Origin: UBA3941 sp002385665
Lineage (GTDB): Bacteria; Bacillota; Clostridia; Caldicoprobacterales; UBA3941
Assembly (NCBI GenBank): GCA_050949255.1
Contig: JBMNFJ010000016.1
Location: 1,054,001 to 1,118,000 of the forward strand
Reading direction: 5' to 3'
Length of the DNA: 64,000 nucleotides
The notes beneath the pieces are model-generated. The model ran no database searches. It was not told the origin of the DNA and worked only from the letters and a program-made list of their open reading frames with translations. The translations under genes and the position numbers were made by a program. Below are positions 35,701 to 45,055 of the stretch, piece after piece (the stretch's first letter is position 1; the number at the start of each line of letters is the position of its first letter).

Positions 35701-38700
35701 TTGGTAGAGGCTCACTTCCGCCGATGAAATGTTCAGATACCTCATCTCAACCTGGCTATGGGTCCAAGCCAATTCAAAGGCCCTGGCTATAACCGCTGCA
35801 CTTCGGTATTCCCTGGCCAGATTTATTACCTCTTCCCTGGTATCGGCAACAACTACCATATAGGATAGCTTGGCTGCCTGACCGGGGCCTATGCCAACCC
35901 GCTGTCTTAGGCTCATAATGGGATCCAATACAGCCCCCACGGTATTGCTAAGGGGCTGATCCGGATCCATGGCCTTTGGATTCCTAAGTTCACGATTTCG
36001 GCCGATAAACTTGGACCTGTCGGATTCGTACTGCACGACCCCTATTGGATCGCCTTCTACTACCAAGGTGTGGGCCATCCACATCTGTTTCTGGTCCTTG
36101 CTCCTGGGCCTCCGGGTCATGACCAATATTTCATGCTCCGGTATATACTCGGTCTTAACGAACAGGTTGGTAAAAGCCGGATGAGCGGTATCGTCCCCTT
36201 GTCTCGTCAGGATTGGTTCAAAATAGCTGGTAACCTCCATTACCCTTTCGTGTTCACTATGATTGTTCAAGGTAATCCTTCGGATCTCAACGCTATGCTC
36301 GGGAGATACCACTATCTCCGTTCTTGTTTCAATGTTGCCGTCCTGCCGTTGGAATACGGCCTTATCGCCTTCGAAGACCACCTCATACTTGTCTCCGGAA
36401 TCAAGACAAGGCTGGTATGCCGATGACCAAAAGTGTCCGGAGTTAAGATTCTTAATATAGAAGAACATACCCCAATTATCCCTGGTTACATCCTCCCGCC
36501 AACGGTTGATAGCCAACCCTTGATATTGGCTGAAGCCCCCACCGCTATTGGTGACGATGGTTGTATAGTGGTTATTGGATAGTACACAAACCTCAGGAGA
36601 GGGGGTGTGGGGAGTATCTATTATATTTCTCGTATGGATTTCATGGAAGGATTTCATATCCTTATCCATATCCGGGATATCTGAAGCTTCACTATGCTCC
36701 TTGATTATGATTTCCTTTTGCGGGATCCTCTCCTGCAGCAATAGTTCCGTAGCCCTTATCATGGGTACAGCATGGAAGCGCTCCTGCATAACACAGTTAT
36801 TTAAATAGTTGTTAAAGGCCAGGAGTATCATCCCCTGGTGGTGGGCCATATAGGTCTTGACCAGCATGCTCTTTTTCCTACTGGGAACCCTTTCAGGCGT
36901 ATAGTCGATGGATTCATACATTCCATAGCTGCCGCTGGCCCCTTCCGATTCCAGATACTCGATGTTCTTCATAACGGCCCGGGGATCGATAGTCAGCCCC
37001 ATTATGGAGGCATAGGGGGCCACCACCATATCCTTTATAAGCCCTTTTTTTAGACCCAACTTTGGCACTCCAAAGGCTTTATACTGATAGTTTAGTTGTA
37101 GATCGAAGGCATAGAAAGCAGATTCGGAAACTCCCCAGGGTAAATGCCTCTGATCGCTGTACTGCCTCTGCCCCATTAAGACGGCCTGGTATGTTTCATC
37201 CCAGAGGGTGTTCCTGTAGTTTTTCATTATAAGCAGGGGCATCAGATACTCAAACATGGTACCGCCCCAGGACAGCAGGCTCCGGGAATCGCCCACCATG
37301 GTTAAAGATCTGGCCAGCTTAAACCAGTGTTTCTGTGGAACATCCCCCTTTGCAATGGCTACAAAGCTGGTTTGCCTGGCTTCAGAAGCCAACAGATCGT
37401 AGTAGACATCCTGCAGTTCTCCGGCTTCGATATCGTATCCAATAGAAAATAACTCCTTCTTCTTATCATAGAGGGCACCAAAATCCATATTCTGAAATAT
37501 TTCATCTATGTTGTCCATGAGCTTCTTACACCGGCGGGCCATTTTTCTTGCAGCCATATGGGATTCCCCCAGAGCGATCTCCAGCTGTTTCAACCAGGCA
37601 GCCACTCCATTGGTTTGCCTGTCCGGGTTTTTGGTCCGCCTCAGGGACAGGATCATATTGGATAGCTGATCCAAAATATTGGGGTAATCATCCAAGATCT
37701 TTTTGAAGGAAAACTCCATGTTCAGCTTGTCCATAAGGATGCCAAAGCTTTCCTTTGCCTCAATAGGTAATCCATTTTCACCTAAAATGCTCTTTGGAAC
37801 ATCCAACAAAAGGTCCACCCAGGGAACCACGGTAGCCATCTCTTCCCTAAATTGTTCTATCTGCCTGTCCGTATAATCCCCAATGTTTCCCAATTGGTTC
37901 AAGGTCAGCTTCCATTCCGTCAGGGTGATGTTTTCGCTGACCTCCAACATATTTATGATGGAGGGTATGGATCTCCCGGTATTTTCGAAGTCCAGGCCTA
38001 TGGTATCCCTGAGCCCAAGGGCCATCTCCCTGCCTATCAAGGGTCTTGATAGGAGCTCACCTATCCCCTGCTTAAGCAGGATAAGGTAGCAGGCCAAATT
38101 CCCGCTGTCCACAGAGGAGACATACCTGGGTTTTAAAGGCTCCAAGGTGCGGGTATTATACCAGTTATAGTAGTGTCCATTCCATTTTTCCATGCGCTTT
38201 AGGGTGCTTATGGTGTTTTCAAATCTTTCTATGGCTTGGGTAGTGCTTATATAGCCCAGATCCCTGGCCGTCAGTGTCGACATCAGGGCCAGGCCTATAT
38301 TGGTAGGTGAAGTCCTATGGGCTATCCCCACATGGGGTTCTTCCTGGTAGTTATCGGGGGTCAGCCAATTATCTTCAGGACCCACGAACTCATCGAAGTA
38401 TTTCCAGGTCTTTCTGGCTATCATCCGCAACTTATATACCTGTTCCTTCGATAGATCGGATTCCCTCCTGTACTTGGGCTGGCTTATCCTGTAGGCAATC
38501 AAGGGTGACAAGAGCCAAACAAGGGATATTACCAAGGGTATAAACAAGAGGGATTGTCTAAAGGTTACCACCCAGATAAAAAAGGCGACTGAGATCAGCA
38601 TGGCTGGGAACATTTTTTTCCAATAATCCTCCAGGGTCCCCTTGAACCTTCTATCGGTGTCTGCGGCGGTAACCCACTCCAACAGGTTTTTTCTGGTGAA

Positions 38701-41352
38701 AAACACCCTGACTATGGACCTTATTATGGCATCGGTCATGAGGTATGCCTGATGGGCTAAAAATACAAAGGTCAGAATGATCTGCATGGCCAAATTTTTG
38801 GTTCCGTACAGGATATCCCCCAGGAATCGATTGGAAGAACCCACCCTTCCCAGGAAGGAAGCCACAACATCCATCAATAAGGGCATGGTTAGGGTTATGG
38901 TGAATAGCCCCAGCCAAAACCAATCGGCCCTTGGCAGAACGGTCAAACCCAGAGTTAAGAGAAGAAAAAGGGATGGGGGCAAAAGGCTTCTTCGCAAATT
39001 GTCGAAGATCTTCCACTTTGAAATTGCAGATAGGGGATTCTTTACCCTTTCCCCCTTTGCATTACGAACCTTACCAAAAAGCCATGGTACCAGCTGCCAA
39101 TCGCCCCTTACCCACCTATGGGACCGCATGGCATAGGAAATATAGTTGGCCGGATAGCCGTCGATCAGCTCAATATCGGTAACAAGGCCCGCCCTTATAT
39201 AGGACCCTTCCAAAAGGTCGTGGCTCAGTATACTGTTTTCAGGTATTTGAGAGCCTAATACCTCATTGAATACATCTACATCAAAGGCCCCTTTACCTGT
39301 GAAGATTCCCTCACAGAAAAGGTCCTGATATACATCGGAGACCGCGGTGGTATAAGGATCTACCCCCGTCTGTCCCGAAAAGGTCAGTGCAAATGAAGAA
39401 CGGCTGGCGCTGTCCACTGAAACGCCGATCCTGGGCTGCAAGACCCCATAACCCTTGACTACTCTGTTTAGGGTTTTATCGACTATGGGCCGATTAAGAG
39501 GATGGGCCAGGGTTCCTACCAGGCGTTTAGCCACATCCCTTGGGAGGTTGGTATCAGCATCCAAAGTTATTACGTACTTTATTTTGGGGAGTACGGATAG
39601 ATCTCCCACTTGTGTTGAAAAGCTGGTGTTCTCATTCCCCCTGAGGAGGCTGGTGAATTCCACCAGGGCTCCCCTCTTCCGGTCCCAACCCATCCATGAT
39701 TCCTGGGAAGGGGCCCATTGCCTGTGTCGATGGAAGAAAAAGAAAATCCCGCCGTCTTCACGGCCATACCTCTCGTTTAACTCCCCTACCGCCCTGGTAG
39801 CCGCTTCTATGATGGCTTCATCATCGGGCTCCTTTTCATTCCTGGAATCCTTAAAATCCCCTACCAGAGCGAAATGGATATTGTCCCCCTGATTTGCTAA
39901 ATAGAATACCTCCATCTGCTCAATAAGTTCCCAGACCCTTTTTTCACTGGTTAAAAGGGTCGGGATAATCACCATGGTGCGATATTCCTCAGGTATCCCT
40001 TCCTCCAGTTCCAGCTTGGGCAGATAACAGGGGCGCAAGATCCTGGGGATGATCCAGTGCATCAGGCCAACGGCCAATGTTATCACGGGGATCAAAAGCA
40101 CAATCCCGGACAGCACCAGAAGTAGCGGATTCTGTTCCTGATCCAGGCCATTTAGATAAACTAACATCAAAAACATCGTGACTGCAACAATAATCCCGAT
40201 GGATCCCAAATAAAAGGCAGTGGGATGTTCCTTGATCCAGTTCCCTTTCGGGTTCCTGCCGCCTAACCTTGCTTCCAGGTCCTTCCTTCCCTCATCTACA
40301 AGGTAATACCCTACATGCCCCAACCTGATGTCTTCTCCATTGGATTCCATTGCATCCTTTGCGATATCGACAGCCAGTCTGGCTACATCCAGTTCGCTTA
40401 CTCTATACTTTCTGGCAATCTTCACCAGCCCGGCCCTGTAGTAATTGCGGGATGTGAATTCCATTTTGGAATAAAAACCAGAGGGATCCTGGTTTAAAAT
40501 ATGGTCTAAACTGCTTAATTCCTCAAAAATCTCTTCCCATCTTATGGATAATAAGAACTTCAAACTAATTATGTAATTTCCTATGGAAACCTGGTAATCG
40601 CCCTGCTGCTCTCGTACCGTCTGTATCAGCTCATCGGCATTGGTCCCCTGAAGCGCCAATTTCCCATCCAACCACATCAAAAGGGATGTACCCTTGCTTC
40701 CGCTGTCACGAAAAACCCGCAGCATCCCCTCTGCGTAAGGGGGCAGCATATACCCGATTTCCCTGTCGTGTTCCATGATAAGGCGCTGGAGTTCTTCTCC
40801 CGGAGCGTCGACGTTATCAACTAACAGAGTCCCCCACTTGCGTCCATGATTCTTTTGGTTTTGGTATTCTACTATATCTACTGCCCTTTCCCTGATTTTC
40901 TTTATCAGGGATACCTTGATCATCAGAGGCAGTATCCACAACTCACCGTTGTTTAACGGAGTGACAGATTGATATTCCTTTAGGAAGCCTATTATAGGCT
41001 CCTCCTCCAATTGTCCGGATCTATAGGACACGATACCCTCGGCTATTTCATAGACCCTGGGAATCCCCGATTCCAATATGGGTAATTCCCTAAAGTTTCT
41101 GGGTAGTTCGTGTTGTATCTGTTTGGATTGTTCTTCTACCATATAAAAATTGTCCAAAAGCCATTCTGCTGCAGGTATAATTTCCTGTTTTGCCTTTACC
41201 TGTTCATTGATCTCCCTATAGGCATTTAATAGAATCCGGCTGTCCTCTTCTATCTTAAGAAAATCCCTATTCACCGACCTCTTATAGACAATCGTCCTAT
41301 GTTCTTCAGCTAGATTCCTCGCCTCAGAGTAAAGCATATCTGGCCTTTCCAT
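32770..41352 (-). CDS. Cyclic beta-1,2-glucan synthase (GT84 + glycoamylase-like + GH94)
   Basis: A 2860-residue membrane enzyme with the full architecture of NdvB/Cgs proteins, which polymerise glucose from UDP-glucose into beta-1,2-glucan and cyclise it. N-terminal region 1-370; membrane helices at about 375-435; GT84 domain with ITLDADTNLP (Asp598, Asp600); further helices at about 820-1000; glycoamylase-like domain near 1400 (LPWGVSESAFYAFDLQLNYQ); two GH94-type beta domains; then the GH94 barrel with HQYEEGDVQHWWHPPHRGIR and GGGDWNDGMD (Asp2539, Asp2542), where the family's general acid lies. In characterised homologues the GH94 part trims linear chains to set ring size. GGAGGAATATAATG gives a clear start. 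It is monocistronic, with its own promoter. No glucan exporter (NdvA-like ABC) is in the window. No frameshift is seen. Confidence 0.93.
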   Translation of the reverse strand: MERPDMLYSEARNLAEEHRTIVYKRSVNRDFLKIEEDSRILLNAYREINEQVKAKQEIIPAAEWLLDNFYMVEEQSKQIQHELPRNFRELPILESGIPRVYEIAEGIVSYRSGQLEEEPIIGFLKEYQSVTPLNNGELWILPLMIKVSLIKKIRERAVDIVEYQNQKNHGRKWGTLLVDNVDAPGEELQRLIMEHDREIGYMLPPYAEGMLRVFRDSGSKGTSLLMWLDGKLALQGTNADELIQTVREQQGDYQVSIGNYIISLKFLLSIRWEEIFEELSSLDHILNQDPSGFYSKMEFTSRNYYRAGLVKIARKYRVSELDVARLAVDIAKDAMESNGEDIRLGHVGYYLVDEGRKDLEARLGGRNPKGNWIKEHPTAFYLGSIGIIVAVTMFLMLVYLNGLDQEQNPLLLVLSGIVLLIPVITLAVGLMHWIIPRILRPCYLPKLELEEGIPEEYRTMVIIPTLLTSEKRVWELIEQMEVFYLANQGDNIHFALVGDFKDSRNEKEPDDEAIIEAATRAVGELNERYGREDGGIFFFFHRHRQWAPSQESWMGWDRKRGALVEFTSLLRGNENTSFSTQVGDLSVLPKIKYVITLDADTNLPRDVAKRLVGTLAHPLNRPIVDKTLNRVVKGYGVLQPRIGVSVDSASRSSFALTFSGQTGVDPYTTAVSDVYQDLFCEGIFTGKGAFDVDVFNEVLGSQIPENSILSHDLLEGSYIRAGLVTDIELIDGYPANYISYAMRSHRWVRGDWQLVPWLFGKVRNAKGERVKNPLSAISKWKIFDNLRRSLLPPSLFLLLTLGLTVLPRADWFWLGLFTITLTMPLLMDVVASFLGRVGSSNRFLGDILYGTKNLAMQIILTFVFLAHQAYLMTDAIIRSIVRVFFTRKNLLEWVTAADTDRRFKGTLEDYWKKMFPAMLISVAFFIWVVTFRQSLLFIPLVISLVWLLSPLIAYRISQPKYRRESDLSKEQVYKLRMIARKTWKYFDEFVGPEDNWLTPDNYQEEPHVGIAHRTSPTNIGLALMSTLTARDLGYISTTQAIERFENTISTLKRMEKWNGHYYNWYNTRTLEPLKPRYVSSVDSGNLACYLILLKQGIGELLSRPLIGREMALGLRDTIGLDFENTGRSIPSIINMLEVSENITLTEWKLTLNQLGNIGDYTDRQIEQFREEMATVVPWVDLLLDVPKSILGENGLPIEAKESFGILMDKLNMEFSFKKILDDYPNILDQLSNMILSLRRTKNPDRQTNGVAAWLKQLEIALGESHMAARKMARRCKKLMDNIDEIFQNMDFGALYDKKKELFSIGYDIEAGELQDVYYDLLASEARQTSFVAIAKGDVPQKHWFKLARSLTMVGDSRSLLSWGGTMFEYLMPLLIMKNYRNTLWDETYQAVLMGQRQYSDQRHLPWGVSESAFYAFDLQLNYQYKAFGVPKLGLKKGLIKDMVVAPYASIMGLTIDPRAVMKNIEYLESEGASGSYGMYESIDYTPERVPSRKKSMLVKTYMAHHQGMILLAFNNYLNNCVMQERFHAVPMIRATELLLQERIPQKEIIIKEHSEASDIPDMDKDMKSFHEIHTRNIIDTPHTPSPEVCVLSNNHYTTIVTNSGGGFSQYQGLAINRWREDVTRDNWGMFFYIKNLNSGHFWSSAYQPCLDSGDKYEVVFEGDKAVFQRQDGNIETRTEIVVSPEHSVEIRRITLNNHSEHERVMEVTSYFEPILTRQGDDTAHPAFTNLFVKTEYIPEHEILVMTRRPRSKDQKQMWMAHTLVVEGDPIGVVQYESDRSKFIGRNRELRNPKAMDPDQPLSNTVGAVLDPIMSLRQRVGIGPGQAAKLSYMVVVADTREEVINLAREYRSAAVIARAFELAWTHSQVEMRYLNISSAEVSLYQKMLSSIIYTNPARRALLKDIVNEEDQTRLWTYGISGDLPIATIRITNTEQLEMVRQMLSIHEYWRLKGILVDLVILNDYGNSYEQPVQDRLREMLTVSHLRELQDKPGGVYLLPGNLMPDVDKNLLAFASRIVIDGELGSLASQIEGNDTIDKLPDIKEFSGIEQECKDEIKKNGELIYFNDIGGFTPGGKEYEIRIRKGNATPLPWSNVIANEVLGFLVTESGAGYTWYGNSRENKLTPWSNDPVVDPVGEAVYIRDEDSGAVWSIAPAPIRTDGDYTVRHGQGYTVFEYDRNKLRQRQTMFVAPHQPVKYYHIGLVNDSDRTRSLTITFYVEWVCGVNPIPNNQFIMTKEDRSLNALFAINPYNGEFGDRVAFIASDKPYIGFTGDRTEFIGRNGTLADPAALGRASLSNRVGPGFDPCGVIQVALEIGPGEEEELVFVLGQGDDESQARRIIGDYTNTNAAQEALEETKRIWDERLSAITVSTPDMSMDIMLNRWLVYQTLSCRIMARTGFYQAGGAYGFRDQLQDVLALVYSDPDRMKRQILLHSEHQYEEGDVQHWWHPPHRGIRTRITDDLLFLPFVTADYIQGTGDWDILDEMTHYLVDEPLREGEWDRYNLPEVSHYKESIYDHCVKAIEKSLAFGRHGLPLMGGGDWNDGMDKVGIGGQGESVWLGWFLYTVLDKFIPICQRRNDMERAQRYKEVAKSLKEAIDRHGWDGGWYRRAYFDDGTPLGSEQNQECQIDAISQSWSVISGAADPNRAKIAMDSLERHLVRREEGLIQLLSPPFDRSHLEPGYIKGYVPGVRENGGQYTHGAIWSIMAKAIQGDGDKAWEFFNMINPINHGRTWYEISRYKTEPYVMAADVYAVEPHVGRGGWTWYTGSSSWMYRVGIEWILGLKLRGDRLYIDPCIPASWEGFNMTYRYRSTIYDIRVENPDRVNRGVREMWLDDLKLEDKVIPLVEGDGRHSVRVIMGEI

Positions 41353-41473
41353 TATATTCCTCCTCTTTGCACGTCAGGAATTCCCCAGGTCCATTATGTC
41401 CGGAAACCTAAGGATTCCATATATCCCGAAACAAAGATTTCCATATTTATGGCATCATTAATGAAACCCTTGT

Positions 41474-41501
41474 CCTATAGAGTATTAGCAAATTCAGTCA
41501 A
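41474..41501 (-). promoter_or_regulatory. Predicted promoter of the glucan synthase gene
   Basis: On the minus strand, TTGACT (complement of 41496-41501), 16 bases, TATAGG (complement of 41474-41479), about 120 bases before the start codon. Confidence 0.5.
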
Positions 41502-41526
41502 TAGAATACATAAAAAGACCAGAATT

Positions 41527-41556
41527 GAAAAACCCCGCTGCAGCCTTTAAGCGGGG
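41527..41556 (-). terminator. Rho-independent terminator after the membrane-protein gene
   Basis: CCCCGCT (41533-41539) pairs with AGCGGGG (41550-41556); TTTTTC follows on the minus strand. It ends the pepF / membrane-protein transcript just upstream of the glucan synthase promoter. Confidence 0.9.
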
Positions 41557-41583
41557 TAAAATAGGTCGATTAACCTTGAGTGT

Positions 41584-42465
41584 TCATTTGACCAGTACTA
41601 AATATGGTTCCCCATCTATGGGGACAAAATAGATGACAGTCCCTCCAATTAGAATGGACAGGGTACCAATTATATTCATGGGGTTGATGATCCCATTGAG
41701 TAAAGCCCTGAAGAAATTAATGGCAGTAGTTTTGGATATATCATAAGCCACGAGCTGATCTACGGCATTTGCCAGGAGAGTCATATGTCCGGTAGCCCAC
41801 ATTGCTGCCACACCTGTTAGGATCAACAGGGCACCACCAGTAACCAGGGCGGATCCAAGCCATAGAACCAGCTGCTTCCAATCCAGGTAAAGCAGGTATA
41901 TCATCAGTATGATAAAGAGGCCAACCCCCACCATTATCCATGGAACCCATATCATAAGACTAAAAATTCTCCGCACACCCCATATAAGGTCTACAGGCAA
42001 AAAATCCTCCAGGCGGACCTCATCAGGCAATGGATCAAACCAATACTGCACCAATCTGGTTCTGTCCCTATAAGGCTGACTCCCATCCAGGGCATCCACC
42101 ACCTGCTTTTTTAGTTTGCTGAAGTAGATAATGGGAGTCTCCCTTTTCTCCCCCCTGGCAAAGGCATAATAGTTCTTAAGGAGCATATTAATCTCTTGTT
42201 CCAGCCAACCTTCTGAAACAGCCTTTTCCAGATAAGGAATGCTATCTTGACCATTTGGCAGGCTTTCCTTCACCATTCTGAACATAAGCTGCCTGATCTG
42301 GCCATAGGCTTCGTGCCTCTCAAATGTTTCAAGTAGCAATCCGGGCCCCAGTATCGTATTACTCAGTATGAGGCCCAGATATATTCCAAGAATATCAATG
42401 GACAAAAGCACTATCAGCATTGCCAGAATTATTATTCTAAAGGACCCTAAAATCTTTCTTTTCAA
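41584..42465 (-). CDS. Membrane protein of unknown function (293 aa, four helices)
   Basis: I do not recognise this family. The start is TTG 42465 (GAGGATG about ten bases upstream). Hydrophobic helices are at about 11-35, 168-193, 198-223 and 262-282. Between the first two lies a soluble, probably external, segment of about 130 residues rich in charged and aromatic residues (EAYGQIRQLMFRMVKESLP, then PYRDRTRLVQYWFDPLPDEV). There is no enzyme motif or Cys pair. It follows pepF after 29 bases and ends in a strong terminator, so it is co-transcribed with pepF. A role in the envelope is the most that can be inferred. Confidence 0.8.
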   Translation of the reverse strand: MKRKILGSFRIIILAMLIVLLSIDILGIYLGLILSNTILGPGLLLETFERHEAYGQIRQLMFRMVKESLPNGQDSIPYLEKAVSEGWLEQEINMLLKNYYAFARGEKRETPIIYFSKLKKQVVDALDGSQPYRDRTRLVQYWFDPLPDEVRLEDFLPVDLIWGVRRIFSLMIWVPWIMVGVGLFIILMIYLLYLDWKQLVLWLGSALVTGGALLILTGVAAMWATGHMTLLANAVDQLVAYDISKTTAINFFRALLNGIINPMNIIGTLSILIGGTVIYFVPIDGEPYLVLVK

Positions 42466-42494
42466 GCTTGGATCATCCTCATGTTTTTTTACTG

Positions 42495-44303
42495 CTACAG
42501 TAGTTTTTCCATCCTGTCCAATAGATTGGAAAAGGTTTTAAGGGCCTGATTTACAGGTTCCGGAGACGTCATATCCACACCTGCATCCTTAAGCAGTTCT
42601 ATAGGATAGTCCGAACCGCCCCTGGACAGGAAGTTAAGGTAACGATCCACCGCCGTCTGCCCCTCGTCCAATATCCTCTGGGCCAGGGCTGCTGCTGCGG
42701 CAAAACCGGTTGCATACTTGTATACATAGAAGGATGAGTAGAAGTGGGGGATCCTGGCCCATTCCAAGGCTATCTCATCGTCCACCACCATATCTGGGCC
42801 ATAGTATTTGAGGTTTAGCTTATAATAAGCATCTGACAGGCTTTCTACGGTTAAAGGCTCCCCACTTTCAGCCATACCATGGACTATCCTCTCGAATTCA
42901 GCAAACATGGTCTGGCGATATACCGTTCCCCTGAACTGCTCCAAATAGTAGTTGAGGACATAGGCTTTTTGCTGATCATCCTCCAGGTTGTTCAGGAGAT
43001 GGTGGGTCAATAGAATCTCATTCAATGTAGAGGCCACTTCTGCAACAAAGATCTTGTATCCTGCAAGGATATAGGGCTGATTCCTGTTTGATAGATAGGT
43101 ATGAATGGCATGTCCCATCTCGTGAGCCAGGGTGAAAACGTTATTTATGTTTTCCTGATAGTTCAACAGAACATAGGGATGGGTATCGTAGCAACCCCAG
43201 GAATAGGCTCCGCTGGTTTTGCCCTCATTCTCCAGGACATCGATCCACCCGCTTTCATATCCCTCATGCAGAATATTGAGGTACCTTTCCCCCAAGGGCT
43301 TAAGCCCCTCTGCTATCATTTCCTTTGCCCTGTCATAGGGAACTTTCATCTCTACATTCTGGACAATCGGTACATAAAGGTCGTACATATGGAGTTCATC
43401 CAGCCCCAGAGCCCTCTTTCGGAGGGATACATATCTATGCAAAGCCCCCATATTGTCCTCTACCGCCTTGATAAGGTTATCATATACCGAAACCGGTACC
43501 TTGTCCGCATGGAGGGCTCTCTCCAGGGTAGATGGATAGTTCCTGATCCTGCTGTAGAAGATATCCTTCTTGATTGAATAGTTCAAAGTAGAGGCTATGG
43601 TGTTCTTTTGCTTTCCATAGGTCCTATAAAGTTCTTCAAAGGCTTGTTTTCTGACCCTTCTGTCCCGGCTCTCCATAAATTGTATGTACCTGCCGTGGGT
43701 CAGCTCCACCTCCTGGCCGTTCTCATCGGTTATGTAGGGAAAGTGCATATCGGCATTGTTGACCATTCTGAAAATGTGTTCCGGTGCTGCAGCTACTTCC
43801 CCGGCCATGGCCAAAATCCTCTCCTCTTTTGGTGACAGGACGTGTTCCTTCCTTCTCATGAGGTTATCCAAGTAATGGCTGTAGGGTTTCAGTTCCTCAA
43901 GAGATGCTATGTACTCCTCTGCCCTATCCCTGGGTATTTCCAGAATTTCAGGCTCCAGGAAGGATGTGGAGCTATCGAATTCTACTATCAGGTTCTGGGC
44001 CCGGTCCAACAAGGCCTGGCTCTCGGTATTGGCGTTGTCCTGGTCCTTCCTCATATGGGCGTATACATAGAGCTTCTCGACCTTTTCCATAATACCTGTA
44101 TAGGTGTTTAGCCCCCGAAACAGGTTATCTGCACCAGCCCCCAATGTCCCTTCATATTCCTTGAGGGTTGGCAGATTTTCCTTGACCCATTTGTAGTCAT
44201 CCTCCCAGCTTTGGATGGATGGGTACATATCTTCCAGTTTCCATTTATAGTCCTCCGGTATTTCCTCCCTTGACGGGAGTTTTCCTTGCTTTAAATCCTT
44301 CAT
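42495..44303 (-). CDS. pepF: Oligoendopeptidase F (M3B family)
   Basis: Zinc metallopeptidase of 602 residues that cleaves short peptides in the cytoplasm. The zinc site is AHEMGHAIHTYL near 390 (HExxH), and the third ligand Glu is in IFVAEVASTLNE about 25 residues later. The N-terminal helical segment (PEDYKWKLEDMYPSIQSWEDDY) is the typical PepF_N start, and LSRGGSDYPIELLKDAGVDM near the end is the family's substrate-groove segment. There is no signal peptide. Only GAGG close to ATG 44303 serves as ribosome site, so translation may be modest. It is followed by the unknown membrane protein in the same transcript. Confidence 0.95.
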   Translation of the reverse strand: MKDLKQGKLPSREEIPEDYKWKLEDMYPSIQSWEDDYKWVKENLPTLKEYEGTLGAGADNLFRGLNTYTGIMEKVEKLYVYAHMRKDQDNANTESQALLDRAQNLIVEFDSSTSFLEPEILEIPRDRAEEYIASLEELKPYSHYLDNLMRRKEHVLSPKEERILAMAGEVAAAPEHIFRMVNNADMHFPYITDENGQEVELTHGRYIQFMESRDRRVRKQAFEELYRTYGKQKNTIASTLNYSIKKDIFYSRIRNYPSTLERALHADKVPVSVYDNLIKAVEDNMGALHRYVSLRKRALGLDELHMYDLYVPIVQNVEMKVPYDRAKEMIAEGLKPLGERYLNILHEGYESGWIDVLENEGKTSGAYSWGCYDTHPYVLLNYQENINNVFTLAHEMGHAIHTYLSNRNQPYILAGYKIFVAEVASTLNEILLTHHLLNNLEDDQQKAYVLNYYLEQFRGTVYRQTMFAEFERIVHGMAESGEPLTVESLSDAYYKLNLKYYGPDMVVDDEIALEWARIPHFYSSFYVYKYATGFAAAAALAQRILDEGQTAVDRYLNFLSRGGSDYPIELLKDAGVDMTSPEPVNQALKTFSNLLDRMEKLL

Positions 44304-44581
44304 ATCCTCAGGCGGTGTGTAACCGCACTGCCTCCTTTCATTGATTAGTTGCTTACTTCTAAGTCTTTAATCAGTCTCTTACTCCAATTTCCTTATCATA
44401 CTTCCTGACCGGGCATAGGTCCTTGCCCAGTTGGCATATATATAATAGTCGACATATAAATACTATCAAAACATCTGGTCTCAAAAAAATCTGGTCGAAA
44501 AAGATTCAAGCCTTTTAAGCCTCTTTAGCTAATTTATGGTAGGCATGATGGCTATTGGATGTACATGGGAGAGTGAATGTA

Positions 44582-45007
44582 ATGAAAAGGTTATATCTTA
44601 CCTTCATACCCCTTTTTATTGTAGCCCTTTTATTGTTAGGGTGCAATAAGAACATCAACCTAAAACCAGTTTATGAGGATGTAGAAGTCCCAGAAGCCGA
44701 AATCCAGCAGAAATCCATCTCCATCCTGAACATGTCGGATTTGGAAATAATCAAGAAAAGTGCGGACTTCCTAAAATCCTGTGGTAAGACACTGACATTC
44801 GAGGAAACAAGGATAGTATATGAAAACAATATAAATACCGATATCCTATGTAAAAATCAAGATAACCTGGATGTCCATTATAAGGGCGAATACCTGGCAA
44901 TCTATTTTTACCCCCATGCCCAAATACAGGAACAGGAGAACATTTTGGTTGTATATATTGGACAAAACGGCAAGGTGTTGGGGTATAGGGAAGAATCAAA
45001 CCCTTAA
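44582..45007 (+). CDS. Small lipoprotein of unknown function
   Basis: A 141-residue secreted lipoprotein. The start is ATG 44582 (GGGAGAGTG upstream); the longer frame from 44555 would place extra charged residues before the signal peptide. The signal peptide MKRLYLTFIPLFIVALLLLGC ends in lipobox LLGC. The mature part is alpha/beta-looking, with MSDLEIIKKSADFLKSCGKT and YKGEYLAIYFYPHAQIQEQE; it has two Cys that could pair. No domain is recognised. It is a single gene, divergent from pepF and convergent with the aldo/keto reductase gene, from which it is separated by a GC-rich hairpin. Confidence 0.78.
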   Translation: MKRLYLTFIPLFIVALLLLGCNKNINLKPVYEDVEVPEAEIQQKSISILNMSDLEIIKKSADFLKSCGKTLTFEETRIVYENNINTDILCKNQDNLDVHYKGEYLAIYFYPHAQIQEQENILVVYIGQNGKVLGYREESNP

Positions 45008-45017
45008 AACCGGAAGA

Positions 45018-45034
45018 GGCGGTCAAAGACCGCC
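45018..45034. terminator. GC-rich hairpin between convergent genes
   Basis: GGCGGTC (45018-45024), AAA, GACCGCC (45028-45034). The U-run is weak on both strands (plus CCTGTTAAAT; minus TCTTCCGGTTTT). It is probably a bidirectional transcript end for the lipoprotein and aldo/keto reductase genes. Confidence 0.55.
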
Positions 45035-45055
45035 CCTGTTAAATCCTATCTAAAT

